Source: Sporosarcina cascadiensis
GTDB taxonomy: Bacteria; Bacillota; Bacilli; Bacillales_A; Planococcaceae
DNA: 64,000 nucleotides
Assembly: GCF_009650995.1 (NCBI RefSeq)
Contig: NZ_WHVV01000002.1
Location: forward strand, 267,708-331,707
Reading direction: 5' to 3'
Part shown: positions 8,754 through 17,089 of the stretch, piece by piece
Numbering within the stretch: position 1 is the first letter of the stretch
How the letters are laid out: each line of letters starts with the position of its first letter
The notes under the pieces: model-generated
The model's database searches: none
What the model saw: the letters and a program-made list of their open reading frames with translations, nothing else
What the model was told of the DNA's origin: nothing
Translations under genes and position numbers: made by a program

Positions 8754-9153
8754 TACTATAGATAACCGTTGAAAGGCGCGGGTCATGCCTGAATCCAAAT
8801 ATTCAATTTGCTCCTTTTTCGTATTCATAAACAGGTGTATTCTTCGTATGATTGTGGTAAACTGAACGTAAACTAAAAAGACCGGATGCGGTAAACACCC
8901 AGTCAATTGCAACTGACATCCGCCTGAAGAGCGGTTGGCCAGAGGTAAAGAGCGTTTTACTTAAAAAGTAACTATCTCATCTACTTAGCCGGTAGCGGGG
9001 GTGGTTACTTTTTTGTCTTGATGACAATCGCGATGAAGCCACCCCGCGCCTTAGGAAGCATAAGGGTGGTTCTCGCAAATAAATTTTTGTTTGACAACCA
9101 TCGCCCTAACGGAAAACTATGCACGATTCAAGGGAATGTTCCCTGGAAAAAAA

Positions 9154-9173
9154 GGTTATCAGGTACACACAAA
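9154..9173 (+). repeat. Dispersed repeat, type A
   Basis: GGTTATCAGGTACACACAAA, diverged copy. Confidence 0.6.
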
Positions 9174-9308
9174 AAAAGAGGGAATAGGTGTATGTATAAG
9201 TTGTAAATCCAACTGCTCAATATCGAGCAGTTCACTTTAACGGTTTGGAACAAGAGATACAAATAAATATTAGAGAATTATAGCCTGAAACGACCTGTCA
9301 AAAAATCA

Positions 9309-9347
9309 AAAAACCACAAGGAAGAAATTTCTTCCTTGCAGTTTTTT
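9309..9347 (-). terminator. Terminator of the aco operon
   Basis: Palindromic AAGGAAGAAATTTCTTCCTT flanked by an A run on the left and a T run on the right, directly after the acoC stop on the minus strand. It could work in both directions. Confidence 0.85.
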
Positions 9348-9350
9348 AGA

Positions 9351-10607
9351 CTAGAGTACCAACAGATAAGGAGACTCGATATACTTCACTAAGACAGACA
9401 AGAACTCAGCAGCCTTCGCACCATCGACAATCTGATGGTCGAATGTAATACTAAGCGGAATCTTTTTGATGGTTTTGACCGTTCCGTCTTCTGCCAATAC
9501 TAATTCTTCTTGGAGAGTACCAACGCCCAATATTCCTGTTTCGGTTGGGTTAAGTATCGGTGTGAAATATTCGATGCCGCTTGCGCCCAAGTTGGTAATA
9601 GTGAAGGTGGATCCAGAAAGAAGTGATGGGTCAGCTTCGCCATTTCGCGCTCTTTCTGTTACATCTTTCATTTCATTTGCCAGCGCACCGATCGTTTTTT
9701 GATGGGCATTTTTAATGACTGGCACCAGTAATCCGTCATCTAGAGATGTCGCGATTCCTAAGTGCACTTCATCAAATTCTTTCAGTTGCCCATCATGATA
9801 TGTGGCATTCATTGATTTCAGTTCTTGTAGAGCCAACACCACAGCCCGTGCTAATAAGACGGTTACGCTCAATTTCATCTCCGAGTTACTGGCGCTTAAT
9901 TTATCGCGCAATGTCTGTTGGAAATCAATTAGCTGTTCGGCATTTGCTTTGCGGTGCAATGTGAGTTGGGCAGTCTGTGATAAACTATCACGCATATTTC
10001 GAGCAATCGCTTTACGCATAGGTGAAAGTCCTTCTCCGACAGAAACTGTTGCTGTCGCAGCTGATTGCTGTGCGGCGAGTTCCTGTTGCGATCCTGTTTG
10101 AATATGTGTACCGCTCTCTAGAATATGTTCTATATCTCGTTTAGTAATCCTTCCCTTGCCGCCGGATCCTGTCACCGATTGGATATCAATATCATTGTCA
10201 GCCGCTATTCGTCTGGCAAGTGGCGTAATGAAAATACGATTTGACCGCTGATGTTTAGTAACTCCTTGTTGAGTCGGCATGTCTGCAGGTGATGCAGGTT
10301 TTTCGTATTCCGTTACGTCTACGCTGACTGCGTCTGTATCTTTTTTATCTGCAGAAGAAGGCTTTTCTCCTTCTTCGCCAATAAAAGCAAGGGCATCTCC
10401 TACTTTCAGTTCATCCTCTACGTTACCAAACTTCTCAATTAAGATACCTGAACTAGTAGCTTCTACATCTTGATTTAATTTTTCAGAGCTGATCATTAAC
10501 ACAGGTTCGCCTTTCTCCACTGTGTCGCCTACTTCTTTATACCATTCTGTAATGGTGCCTTCGGTCATCGTCATTCCTAGTTTTGGCATTACAATAGTTT
10601 CGCTCAT
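9351..10607 (-). CDS. acoC: Acetoin dehydrogenase E2, dihydrolipoyllysine-residue acetyltransferase
   Basis: A 418-residue core acyltransferase of the acetoin dehydrogenase complex, which transfers the acetyl group from E1 to CoA. It has one lipoyl domain (residues about 1-78, with the attachment lysine Lys43 in SSEKLNQD), a linker, a peripheral-subunit binding domain (about 125-163, ITPLARRIAADNDID...GRITKRDI) and a catalytic domain with the signature DHQIVDG (His391, Asp395) near the C-terminus. It lies 12 bases after acoB and before a terminator, the last gene of acoL-acoA-acoB-acoC. Homologous E2s serve pyruvate or branched-chain complexes; the nearby AcoR-type activator and -24/-12 promoter favour acetoin. 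Confidence 0.88.
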   Translation of the reverse strand: MSETIVMPKLGMTMTEGTITEWYKEVGDTVEKGEPVLMISSEKLNQDVEATSSGILIEKFGNVEDELKVGDALAFIGEEGEKPSSADKKDTDAVSVDVTEYEKPASPADMPTQQGVTKHQRSNRIFITPLARRIAADNDIDIQSVTGSGGKGRITKRDIEHILESGTHIQTGSQQELAAQQSAATATVSVGEGLSPMRKAIARNMRDSLSQTAQLTLHRKANAEQLIDFQQTLRDKLSASNSEMKLSVTVLLARAVVLALQELKSMNATYHDGQLKEFDEVHLGIATSLDDGLLVPVIKNAHQKTIGALANEMKDVTERARNGEADPSLLSGSTFTITNLGASGIEYFTPILNPTETGILGVGTLQEELVLAEDGTVKTIKKIPLSITFDHQIVDGAKAAEFLSVLVKYIESPYLLVL

Positions 10608-10619
10608 TTATTTCACCTC

Positions 10620-11678
10620 CTACATCGTATGAGATTTCTTTAAATCTGTAATGATTTCATCAGCAACACGCAACACTTTATCCGCATCCGGTATATAGGC
10701 TTTTTCTAGGTTGGCGGCAAACGGAACAGGAGTGTTAGGTGCGCATACGGTTTTAATTGGACCGTCTAAATAATCAAACGCCTTGTCGGCTATGACGGAT
10801 GCGATGTCTGTCGCAGTATTATTATGTGGATTGGATTCGTCTATAATAATTAGGCGGCCGGTCTTTTTCACGGATTCAATTACCGTTTCCTGATCCCATG
10901 GGGCAATCGTCCGTAAATCGATGACTTCTACCTCCACACCATCAGAATTCAATCGCTCCGCTGCTTCTTGCGCAACTTGCACCATTTTACCGATTGCTAC
11001 AATCGTCAGGTCACTTCCTTCGCGTACTACATTAGCCTTGCCGATTTCGACGGTGTAGTAATCTTCGGGAACCTCTCCTTTGACACCATACAGCATCTTA
11101 TCCTCTGAAAAGACGACTAAATTATCGTCTTCGATCGCTGCCAACATCAGCCCTTTTGCATCGTAGGGATTGGAAGGAACGACTACTTTTACACCTGGGA
11201 TCGCACCGAACAGCCCATACAATGTTTGAGAGTGCTGAGCCGCAGCTCCTGCACCGGCTCCGTGGACAGTACGCACAGTGAGTGGGATTTTTGCCTTGCC
11301 GCCAAACATATAGCGCATTTTTGCACCTTGGTTCAGTATAGGATCAAGTGCAAAGCCGACAAAGTCATTAAACATCAATTCTGCAATTGGCCGTAAGCCG
11401 GTTGCTGCTGCTCCGACAGCCGCACTGAAGTAACCGTGTTCTGCAATGGGTGTATCGATGATGCGCTCCCGCCCGAATTCGGATACCAGCCCTTTGGATA
11501 AACCGAATACACCGCCAAATGCGTCGTCATATCTGCCGTCGTCTTGAACTAAATGATCTACTTCCGCGCCTCCAGCGACATCTGTGCCGATTAGGATAAC
11601 TGTTTCATCTTTGCGCATGGACTGCGCCATTGCTTCATTTATTGCTGTCATAAATGTGACTTTTCTTTCCGTCATCAT
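10620..11678 (-). CDS. acoB: Acetoin dehydrogenase E1 component, beta subunit
   Basis: A 352-residue thiamine-diphosphate-dependent E1 beta subunit, pairing with the alpha subunit to cleave acetoin into acetaldehyde and an acetyl unit passed to lipoate. Family segments seen are ALIGTDVAGG-like GTDVAGGAEV near residue 32, DTPIAEHGYFSAAVGAAATGLRP (positions about 75-97), FNDFVGFALDPI, and the C-terminal EVIDLRTIAPWD with ESVKKTGR. Length is about right for AcoB/PdhB. It sits 15 bases after acoA. A pyruvate E1 is the alternative; context decides for acetoin. Confidence 0.87.
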   Translation of the reverse strand: MMTERKVTFMTAINEAMAQSMRKDETVILIGTDVAGGAEVDHLVQDDGRYDDAFGGVFGLSKGLVSEFGRERIIDTPIAEHGYFSAAVGAAATGLRPIAELMFNDFVGFALDPILNQGAKMRYMFGGKAKIPLTVRTVHGAGAGAAAQHSQTLYGLFGAIPGVKVVVPSNPYDAKGLMLAAIEDDNLVVFSEDKMLYGVKGEVPEDYYTVEIGKANVVREGSDLTIVAIGKMVQVAQEAAERLNSDGVEVEVIDLRTIAPWDQETVIESVKKTGRLIIIDESNPHNNTATDIASVIADKAFDYLDGPIKTVCAPNTPVPFAANLEKAYIPDADKVLRVADEIITDLKKSHTM

Positions 11679-11693
11679 AAGTTCCCCCTTTTG

Positions 11694-12641
11694 TTATGCG
11701 AAAATATCCGTATAAAGTGTAGATTCATCTGGAAGAGGACTTGCTTCCGCAAACGCTACTGCATCCTCAATAGTCTTCTTCGCTTCAGCTTCAATTTTAT
11801 CTGCCTGTTCTGCAGTCATCCATTTGTTTTTCGTAGCCTTTTCACGGAATTCGGTGATCGGATCACGGTCTTTGTTCGGATCTTGATCGGTTTTATATTT
11901 TTGTTCGTCTCCCTCAAAGTGCCCGTATTGCCGATACGTATCGCACTCAATTAAAGTCGGGCCCTCTCCGGCTTTTGCTCGTTGAATGGCTTTTTCTGTA
12001 GCGTCGTAAACCGCTTCCACGTCCATTCCATCCACACGTACGCCAGGCATATTGTAGGCGGGTGCCCGTTCAGCCACTGTTTCTGATGCAGATGCATATC
12101 GGAAAGGTGTACCTTCGCCGAATTGATTGTTTTCGCAAACAAAAATGACCGGTAAGTTTAAGATGGATGCTAAATTGAGTCCTTCATGGAATGTACCTTC
12201 ATTGGATGCGCCATCCCCGAAGAAACAGACCGCTACATGGTCTTTCCCTAATGTTTTAATGGTCAATGCGGCACCTGCTGCTAACCCAAAACCGCCGCCT
12301 ACAATTCCATTGGCACCCAGCATTCCACGATCTACGTCAGCAACGTGCATGGAGCCGCCTTTACCTCCACCAAGACCATCTTTTTTTCCCATGATTTCCG
12401 CCATCATTCCTTTAATATCGCAGCCTTTTGCGATGGCATGTCCGTGACCCCTGTGAGTGCTTGTAATATAATCTTCGTCGTCCAATTGTGCCATCACACC
12501 AGTAGCCACCGCTTCTTCTCCTGCATATAAGTGAACAAATCCCGGAATAAGACCTTTTCCGAATGTGTAACGTACTTCCTCTTCAAAAAAACGAATTTCA
12601 TTCATCTTTTGATAAATCCATAATGCTGTTTGTTGTTCCAT
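11694..12641 (-). CDS. acoA: Acetoin dehydrogenase E1 component, alpha subunit
   Basis: A 315-residue E1 alpha subunit that carries much of the thiamine diphosphate site. The TPP-binding motif is present as FFGDGASNEGTFHEGLN and ends in CENN (about residues 141-174). STHRGHGHAIAKG (about 61-73) and GGKGGSMHV (about 91-99) are also typical of this family. ATG 12641 follows a GGAGG-type site, and the gene comes 21 bases after acoL. Together with acoB it forms the heterotetrameric E1 of the acetoin-cleaving complex in the cytoplasm. Confidence 0.9.
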   Translation of the reverse strand: MEQQTALWIYQKMNEIRFFEEEVRYTFGKGLIPGFVHLYAGEEAVATGVMAQLDDEDYITSTHRGHGHAIAKGCDIKGMMAEIMGKKDGLGGGKGGSMHVADVDRGMLGANGIVGGGFGLAAGAALTIKTLGKDHVAVCFFGDGASNEGTFHEGLNLASILNLPVIFVCENNQFGEGTPFRYASASETVAERAPAYNMPGVRVDGMDVEAVYDATEKAIQRAKAGEGPTLIECDTYRQYGHFEGDEQKYKTDQDPNKDRDPITEFREKATKNKWMTAEQADKIEAEAKKTIEDAVAFAEASPLPDESTLYTDIFA

Positions 12642-12662
12642 AATAAATTCCTCCTCTACGAT

Positions 12663-14015
12663 CTATTTATGAATAGCCAGTCCGAAAAAGTCATTCGCGC
12701 TTTCTCCTATAGCTTCCGACAGAGTGGGGTGCGCTTGCACAAAATTTGCCAGCTCAAACATCGTCCCTTCTGTATGTTTCACAGCCGCTATTTCTTGAAT
12801 TAACTCTGTCGCATTCGGAGCGACAATTACGGCCCCCAAAATTTCACCGTACGTGGTATCGGCAATGATTTTAACAAAGCCTTCTGTCTCACCTATAGAA
12901 AGCGCCCGGCCATTCCCGGATAGAGCAGACTGGGTAGTTTTTACTTGATAGCCGCTTGCTGAAGCTTCTTGTTCACTAAGTCCGAATGAAGCGATTTCAG
13001 GATGCGTATAGACACAGCGCGGAATGGAGGTTTGTTCCAGCGGCGTAACTTCTTTGCCGAGGATTGCCTGAACAGCCGTCAGTCCTTCCGCACTTGCCGC
13101 GTGTGCCAGTTGGTAGCCGCCAATGACATCACCTATTGCATACACATGTTTTGTACTCGTTTCATAATGAGGATCCACATCGATATAGCGACCAGATTCA
13201 TCAAGTTGTAAATCTAGTTGATCAGCTACTTCCAGATTCGGTTTTCTGCCTGTTGCAACGAGCAGTTTGTCGTAAGAATAGCTCGTTCCTTCCACCAGCA
13301 CACTTTCTTTTGTCACATTTTCGATTTTTGCGCTTGTAACAATATGCACACCTAAATCTTTCAAGCGTTTTGTTATCACTTTTCGAGCATCTTTATCTTC
13401 TGTCAATAAAATATCGTCTGCTACTTCGATCACGGTAATATCGGTACCAAGAGGAGCCATGGCGAATGCCAGTTCAATGGCGATGACGCCGCCTCCGATG
13501 ATCACAAGTGTGCTGGGTAACTTTTGAAGTTCAAAGAAAGAATCGGTAGTTACATAATCCACTTGTTCAAGTCCCGGAATCGGTGGGACAAATGGTTTGC
13601 TTCCGGTAGCTAAAATTACGTCTTGTGCTTTTAGCTGAGTATCCTTAACCGTCACCACACGATCTTTATTGACTGCAGCCTCCCCGTGAAACAATGAAAT
13701 TTTATTTTTCTTTACTAAGTAATGAATGCCTTGAGTCAAAGTTTCGACTACTTGATCTTTTCGTTTCATTAATTTAGGGAAATCAATCGAAATAGATCCA
13801 GTTTGGATGCCCCAATCATTTGCTTTTTGAATGCTTTCCACCATTTCACTGTGCTGCAAAAGTGTTTTGGAAGGGATACAGCCAACATGTAGGCAAGTCC
13901 CTCCAAGCTTTCTTTTTTCAATAAGTGCTACTTTCTTTCCCGATTGAGCCGCACGGATAGCTGCAACATAGCCGCCGGGACCTGCACCAATCACAGCCAA
14001 ATCAAATGTTTCCAT
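12663..14015 (-). CDS. acoL: Dihydrolipoyl dehydrogenase (E3) of the acetoin dehydrogenase complex
   Basis: A 450-residue FAD flavoprotein that reoxidises dihydrolipoamide with NAD. Visible parts are the N-terminal FAD fold GAGPGGYVAA (10-19), the redox disulfide in GGTCLHVGCIPSK (Cys41 and Cys46), the NAD-binding GGGVIAIELA (about 173-182), and the C-terminal catalytic pair His429/Glu434 in AHPTLSEA. It is the first gene of the operon here, whereas in Bacillus subtilis acoL follows acoC (known), so the order is rearranged. The sigma-54-type promoter lies about 90 bases upstream. Confidence 0.92.
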   Translation of the reverse strand: METFDLAVIGAGPGGYVAAIRAAQSGKKVALIEKRKLGGTCLHVGCIPSKTLLQHSEMVESIQKANDWGIQTGSISIDFPKLMKRKDQVVETLTQGIHYLVKKNKISLFHGEAAVNKDRVVTVKDTQLKAQDVILATGSKPFVPPIPGLEQVDYVTTDSFFELQKLPSTLVIIGGGVIAIELAFAMAPLGTDITVIEVADDILLTEDKDARKVITKRLKDLGVHIVTSAKIENVTKESVLVEGTSYSYDKLLVATGRKPNLEVADQLDLQLDESGRYIDVDPHYETSTKHVYAIGDVIGGYQLAHAASAEGLTAVQAILGKEVTPLEQTSIPRCVYTHPEIASFGLSEQEASASGYQVKTTQSALSGNGRALSIGETEGFVKIIADTTYGEILGAVIVAPNATELIQEIAAVKHTEGTMFELANFVQAHPTLSEAIGESANDFFGLAIHK

Positions 14016-14105
14016 ATCTCCACATCACCTGCTTTCGTTAAAATCAATAGGACTTTTTAAAATTGAACGCTGATCTAACGCAATTTGGCAGTTCACTAAT
14101 AGATA

Positions 14106-14122
14106 TTGCAAGAAGCATGCCA
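14106..14122 (-). promoter_or_regulatory. Sigma-54 (-24/-12) promoter of the aco operon
   Basis: On the minus strand this reads TGGCATGCTTCTTGCAA, against the consensus TGGCAC-N5-TTGCW: one mismatch in the -24 element and a perfect TTGCA at -12 with the correct 5-base spacing. It points toward acoL. AcoR-family activators require sigma-54, so motif, orientation and neighbour agree. Confidence 0.85.
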
Positions 14123-14209
14123 AAAAAGAAGATTCCTGAAAAATGTTAATGTTATCGGACTTATTAGACTCTTCGATACCATTTAAACTGAATGAGTTCA
14201 TGAGGGGAG

Positions 14210-14245
14210 TGTCTCAGCGAAACAGAAAACTGTCTCATAGTTACA
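14210..14245. promoter_or_regulatory. Probable AcoR upstream activating sites
   Basis: TGTCTCA occurs at 14210 and again at 14231, exactly 21 bases (two helical turns) apart. The first forms an imperfect palindrome TGTCTC-AGC-GAAACA. They lie about 90 bases upstream of the -24 element, the usual distance for an enhancer-binding activator. Assignment to AcoR is inferred from position. Confidence 0.5.
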
Positions 14246-14250
14246 AAAGA

Positions 14251-14296
14251 AAGCCTCTAATGGATTTGCAAAATATTGCAGATCCATTAGAGGCTT
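14251..14296 (-). terminator. Terminator of acoR
   Basis: AAGCCTCTAATGGAT (14251-14265) and ATCCATTAGAGGCTT (14282-14296) are perfectly complementary; the minus strand continues TTTCTTTTG. The stem begins right after the acoR stop. Confidence 0.85.
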
Positions 14297-14298
14297 AG

Positions 14299-16239
14299 TT
14301 ACTCAGCCGTAATATTAAACTGTTTCATTCGTCGATACATAGTGGCCCGTGAGATACCGAGACGTATAGCAGCATGCGCAACAACTCCATTTTCAGCTTG
14401 TAAAGCTCCGAGTAACTGTTCTTTGTCAGTTTGCTGAGAGTCGGTAGTCAACTCGGCAGGCAAGTGAGAAGGAGTGAGAATTTCACCTTCCATATTGAAT
14501 AATGCTTGCTGGACGACATTTTTTAATTCGCGTATATTGCCCGGCCACTGGTAATCAGTGAGGCACTTTATAGTATCAGCGGTGACCTCTACATGCCGTT
14601 TTCCGAATTGGCTGCTCAATTCATTGATAAAACGACGAGATAGCGCTGGGACGTCTGATATTCTATCTCGAAGGGCAGGTATCGTTATTTGGATGATCTT
14701 CAGACGATACAGCAGGTCTTCCCGAAAGGTACCCTCCGCCACGGCTTGTTTCAAATCGCGGTGTGTGGCCGCGATGATGCGGACATCGATCGGGATCGCT
14801 TTTGCACTGCCGATCCTGGTTACTTCACGTTCTTCCAGGATTCGCAGCAAATGAACTTGAAGGTCGAGGGGCATGTCCCCGATTTCATCCAAGAAAATGG
14901 TGCCTCCTTGTGCCAATTCAAATTTACCGGGACTGCCCTTTGCTCTGGCGCCAGTGAAAGCGCCTGCTTCGTAGCCTGATAATTCACTTTCCAGTAAACC
15001 TTGTGGCACGGCGCCGCAATTGATCGCGATAAAAGGTTTATTCTTTCTATCGCTCGCTTGATGAATGGCCTGCGCAAAGACTTCTTTTCCTGTGCCGGTC
15101 TCTCCTGAAAGAAAAATTGTCGCGTCAATCGTTGCTGCCTTTTTGGCTTGCTTCAGAACATGGGAGAAAGCAGTGGATGAACCGGTTATATTCTGAAATG
15201 GATCAGATGTTTTTTTCTCTTGGCTTCTCGTCACTTTCTCGCTTTTCGGCAAAGATCTGGTTTTCTTTAGAGATATAATAGCCCCCAAGCACATATTCTG
15301 GAAGGAAATCGGGTGAATGGAGCAATTATACGTTTGTTTTGTATGGGGTATTTTCGTTTCTTCATTTAGGATTTTCTTGCCGCTCAGCATGGAATGAGTT
15401 ATGAGCTGATCTAATCCGCTAAAAGTTTGAATATACAGAGCTTTAGAAAGGATCGGATCTGCCATCGCGGTCTTACTTCGTTCTATAATATTTTTCTCAC
15501 GATCCACTACCAAAATAGACTCTTCTACTTCTTCCATTGCAGTAGTCAAGAAAAGATTTTCACGTATTGCGCTGTCATACACTTGATTTATAATCGAATT
15601 AGACAGATTACGAGTTTCGGCAATAATGAGTTTAAATGTATGGGGATGGAGTGTGGGGTTAGACCCTGCAATGTTAACAACCCCCAATAATTCTTTAGTA
15701 AAAGGCGCGATGATGGGGGTAGCTGCACAGTACCAATCATGATTCTTCTCACAGAAGTGTTCGGAAAATAATACCTGTGCGGATTGTTTGGTTTTTAACG
15801 TGACACCGACGGCATTGGTTCCGGCTGATTTCTCACTCCATGTGCCTCCGTCAAAGATGTTAAGTACTTCCGCGCGTTTTAGTGTTTGCGAATCTCCCCA
15901 AGAGTGCAAAATAGTTCCTTGGCGGTCTGTAATAGATAACATAGTTTGTGATTCATTTAATAAATCGAGAACATGTGTAATTCGCTCAGTGGAATACGAC
16001 AGCAATTGTTCATTTTGCCGTAAACGATTATCCAAATCGTGATGGGTAACAATTTCTTGGATTTTTGTTTGAAAAGGATTGACTCCCAGACTCTTGGAAC
16101 TTTTCCATGACTCTGAGATTTCACGACGTATCGTATTGTCTGATTGTATTCCGAGCTCTTGATATTGTTTCCAGGCCGTTTTAGCTGATAGATTGAATTC
16201 ATTTGGTTCAAGAATTGCTTTTTTGAGTAATTGATTCAT
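14299..16239 (-). CDS. acoR: Sigma-54-dependent activator of acetoin catabolism
   Basis: A 646-residue enhancer-binding protein. The N-terminal sensor half contains a GAF-like region with GTWSEKSAGTNAVG (about residues 130-143), typical of AcoR proteins, and a second sensor region before residue 330. The AAA+ domain has Walker A SGETGTGKE (about 378), the sigma-54 contact loop GAFTGA, and GGTIFLDEIGDMPLDLQ. A Fis-type helix-turn-helix ends the protein (HAAIRLGISRATMYRRMK). It should bind upstream sites in the acoR-acoL gap and drive the -24/-12 promoter. It lies upstream of the structural genes on the same strand with its own terminator. Relatives sense other ligands, but the aco genes next door make acetoin the likely effector. 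Confidence 0.92.
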   Translation of the reverse strand: MNQLLKKAILEPNEFNLSAKTAWKQYQELGIQSDNTIRREISESWKSSKSLGVNPFQTKIQEIVTHHDLDNRLRQNEQLLSYSTERITHVLDLLNESQTMLSITDRQGTILHSWGDSQTLKRAEVLNIFDGGTWSEKSAGTNAVGVTLKTKQSAQVLFSEHFCEKNHDWYCAATPIIAPFTKELLGVVNIAGSNPTLHPHTFKLIIAETRNLSNSIINQVYDSAIRENLFLTTAMEEVEESILVVDREKNIIERSKTAMADPILSKALYIQTFSGLDQLITHSMLSGKKILNEETKIPHTKQTYNCSIHPISFQNMCLGAIISLKKTRSLPKSEKVTRSQEKKTSDPFQNITGSSTAFSHVLKQAKKAATIDATIFLSGETGTGKEVFAQAIHQASDRKNKPFIAINCGAVPQGLLESELSGYEAGAFTGARAKGSPGKFELAQGGTIFLDEIGDMPLDLQVHLLRILEEREVTRIGSAKAIPIDVRIIAATHRDLKQAVAEGTFREDLLYRLKIIQITIPALRDRISDVPALSRRFINELSSQFGKRHVEVTADTIKCLTDYQWPGNIRELKNVVQQALFNMEGEILTPSHLPAELTTDSQQTDKEQLLGALQAENGVVAHAAIRLGISRATMYRRMKQFNITAE

Positions 16240-16444
16240 ATCGAAGCCTCCAAACCGTAAGTTATACTATAGGAAACACTATTGAATATTTAGACTATAC
16301 CATATGAAAAGGACTGTACGCGAGAGATCATCGCATTTAACAGGATTCTTCTATCGAAAAGTTAGTCTGACATGTTATGATAAAGACAGATACATGAAAG
16401 CGCATTCAAAGATAGGCATGATCATATAGTTAGGTTTAAAGGCT

Positions 16445-16722
16445 ATGGAGATGATTCTCCAACAAAAACAGGAATTAAGTTTGCTCATGACGACAGAACT
16501 TCGTCAAGCCATTGAGTTATTGCAATTATTGACTTATGATTTAGTACAATATGTCAGAGAACAAGAACTGGAAAATCCGTTAATTGAATTAAAAGAAGCT
16601 GAACGATATGATACTTTTCATGAAAGGTCCCGTGCCGCAGTCTCCGGATACGGGGGGAGATCAGCAGGATTGGATAAAAGAGCAGGAAGAGAGTAAGAGA
16701 GATCAATCAATCAATCAATCAA
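16445..16722 (+). pseudogene. rpoN: Broken rpoN (sigma-54) gene, N-terminal part
   Basis: The first 60 codons match region I of sigma-54: a Gln/Leu-rich helix beginning MEMILQQKQELSLLMTTELR, then IELLQL and EQELENPLIELKE. The frame ends early (stop near 16694). A different frame from about 16630 reads a plausible acidic region (DTGGDQQDWIKEQEESK), so at least one frameshift occurred. An ATCA tetranucleotide run (16702-16721) follows. No core-binding domain, helix-turn-helix or RpoN box is found downstream, so most of the gene is missing. A functional rpoN elsewhere in the genome is needed for AcoR to act. Confidence 0.85.
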
Positions 16723-16772
16723 GTGGATATCAGTTTTGCGGATAAAGAGACACGCCAGTTATTGAAAGCTTT

Positions 16773-16955
16773 GATTATAACTTGCTGCCCGCTATGTACT
16801 CCTGTGAACGACAAACAATTAAAGTTGCAGAGCAAGTGGACGATGAGATTCGTAAAAAGAGTTCGTTGTATTTTAGAGAAAATGAACAACTTATCAAGAA
16901 TAGTGTCTTGCCAAAGGCGCTTCAGTACTTAATTACAACTGGCGATGTAATATAG
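16773..16955 (+). pseudogene. Unidentified C-terminal gene fragment
   Basis: An open stretch of 60 codons without a start, reading DYNLLPAMYSCERQTIKVAE at its beginning and ...LPKALQYLITTGDVI at its end, then TAG. Charge pattern and codon use look protein-like, but I do not recognise the family. It need not belong to the rpoN remnant before it. Confidence 0.35.
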
Positions 16956-16961
16956 AAAAAC

Positions 16962-16982
16962 GATTACCAGATACAAACATAA
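16962..16982 (+). repeat. Dispersed repeat, type A (degenerate)
   Basis: ATTACCAGATACAAACATAA, a diverged copy. Confidence 0.45.
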
Positions 16983-17001
16983 TCCAAATTAGTATAAATA
17001 T

Positions 17002-17039
17002 AGAAAAAAGCTTTCTGCTCGTTCAGAAAGCTTTTTTCT
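17002..17039. terminator. Bidirectional terminator
   Basis: AGAAAAAAGCTTTCTG and CAGAAAGCTTTTTTCT form a perfect 16-bp stem around CTCGTT. It can serve the remnant on the left and the minus-strand gene that ends at 17090. Confidence 0.9.
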
Positions 17040-17089
17040 CTTTGTATCGATATGGAATCTGGCGTATCCTAAGCAGTTCACATTTGCAG

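Larger units (their letters stand above)
8724..9308. other. Intergenic region with repeats and nested hairpins, possible decayed type I toxin locus
   Basis: Two type A repeats lie at 8732-8753 and 9154-9173. Between them are stacked inverted repeats: CGGATG/CATCCG (about 8883-8921), GCGGGGGTGGTTAC with GAAGCCACCCCGC (about 8995-9051), and AGGGTGGTT with AACCATCGCCCT. On the minus strand the part around 9001-9060 reads ...GGFIAIVIKTKK-stop immediately before CCACCCCCGC. That arrangement resembles the 3' end of small holin-like type I toxin genes of Bacillales (family knowledge). I see no intact toxin start or ribosome site. Confidence 0.35.

Noticed and set aside
9351..14015. Pyruvate or branched-chain keto acid dehydrogenase instead of acetoin dehydrogenase
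   Set aside because: The subunit families overlap, but the adjoining AcoR-type activator and sigma-54 promoter favour acetoin.
16702..16721. ATCA tetranucleotide run considered as a phase-variation tract
   Set aside because: It lies after the rpoN remnant has already stopped and most of the gene is missing, so switching would restore nothing.
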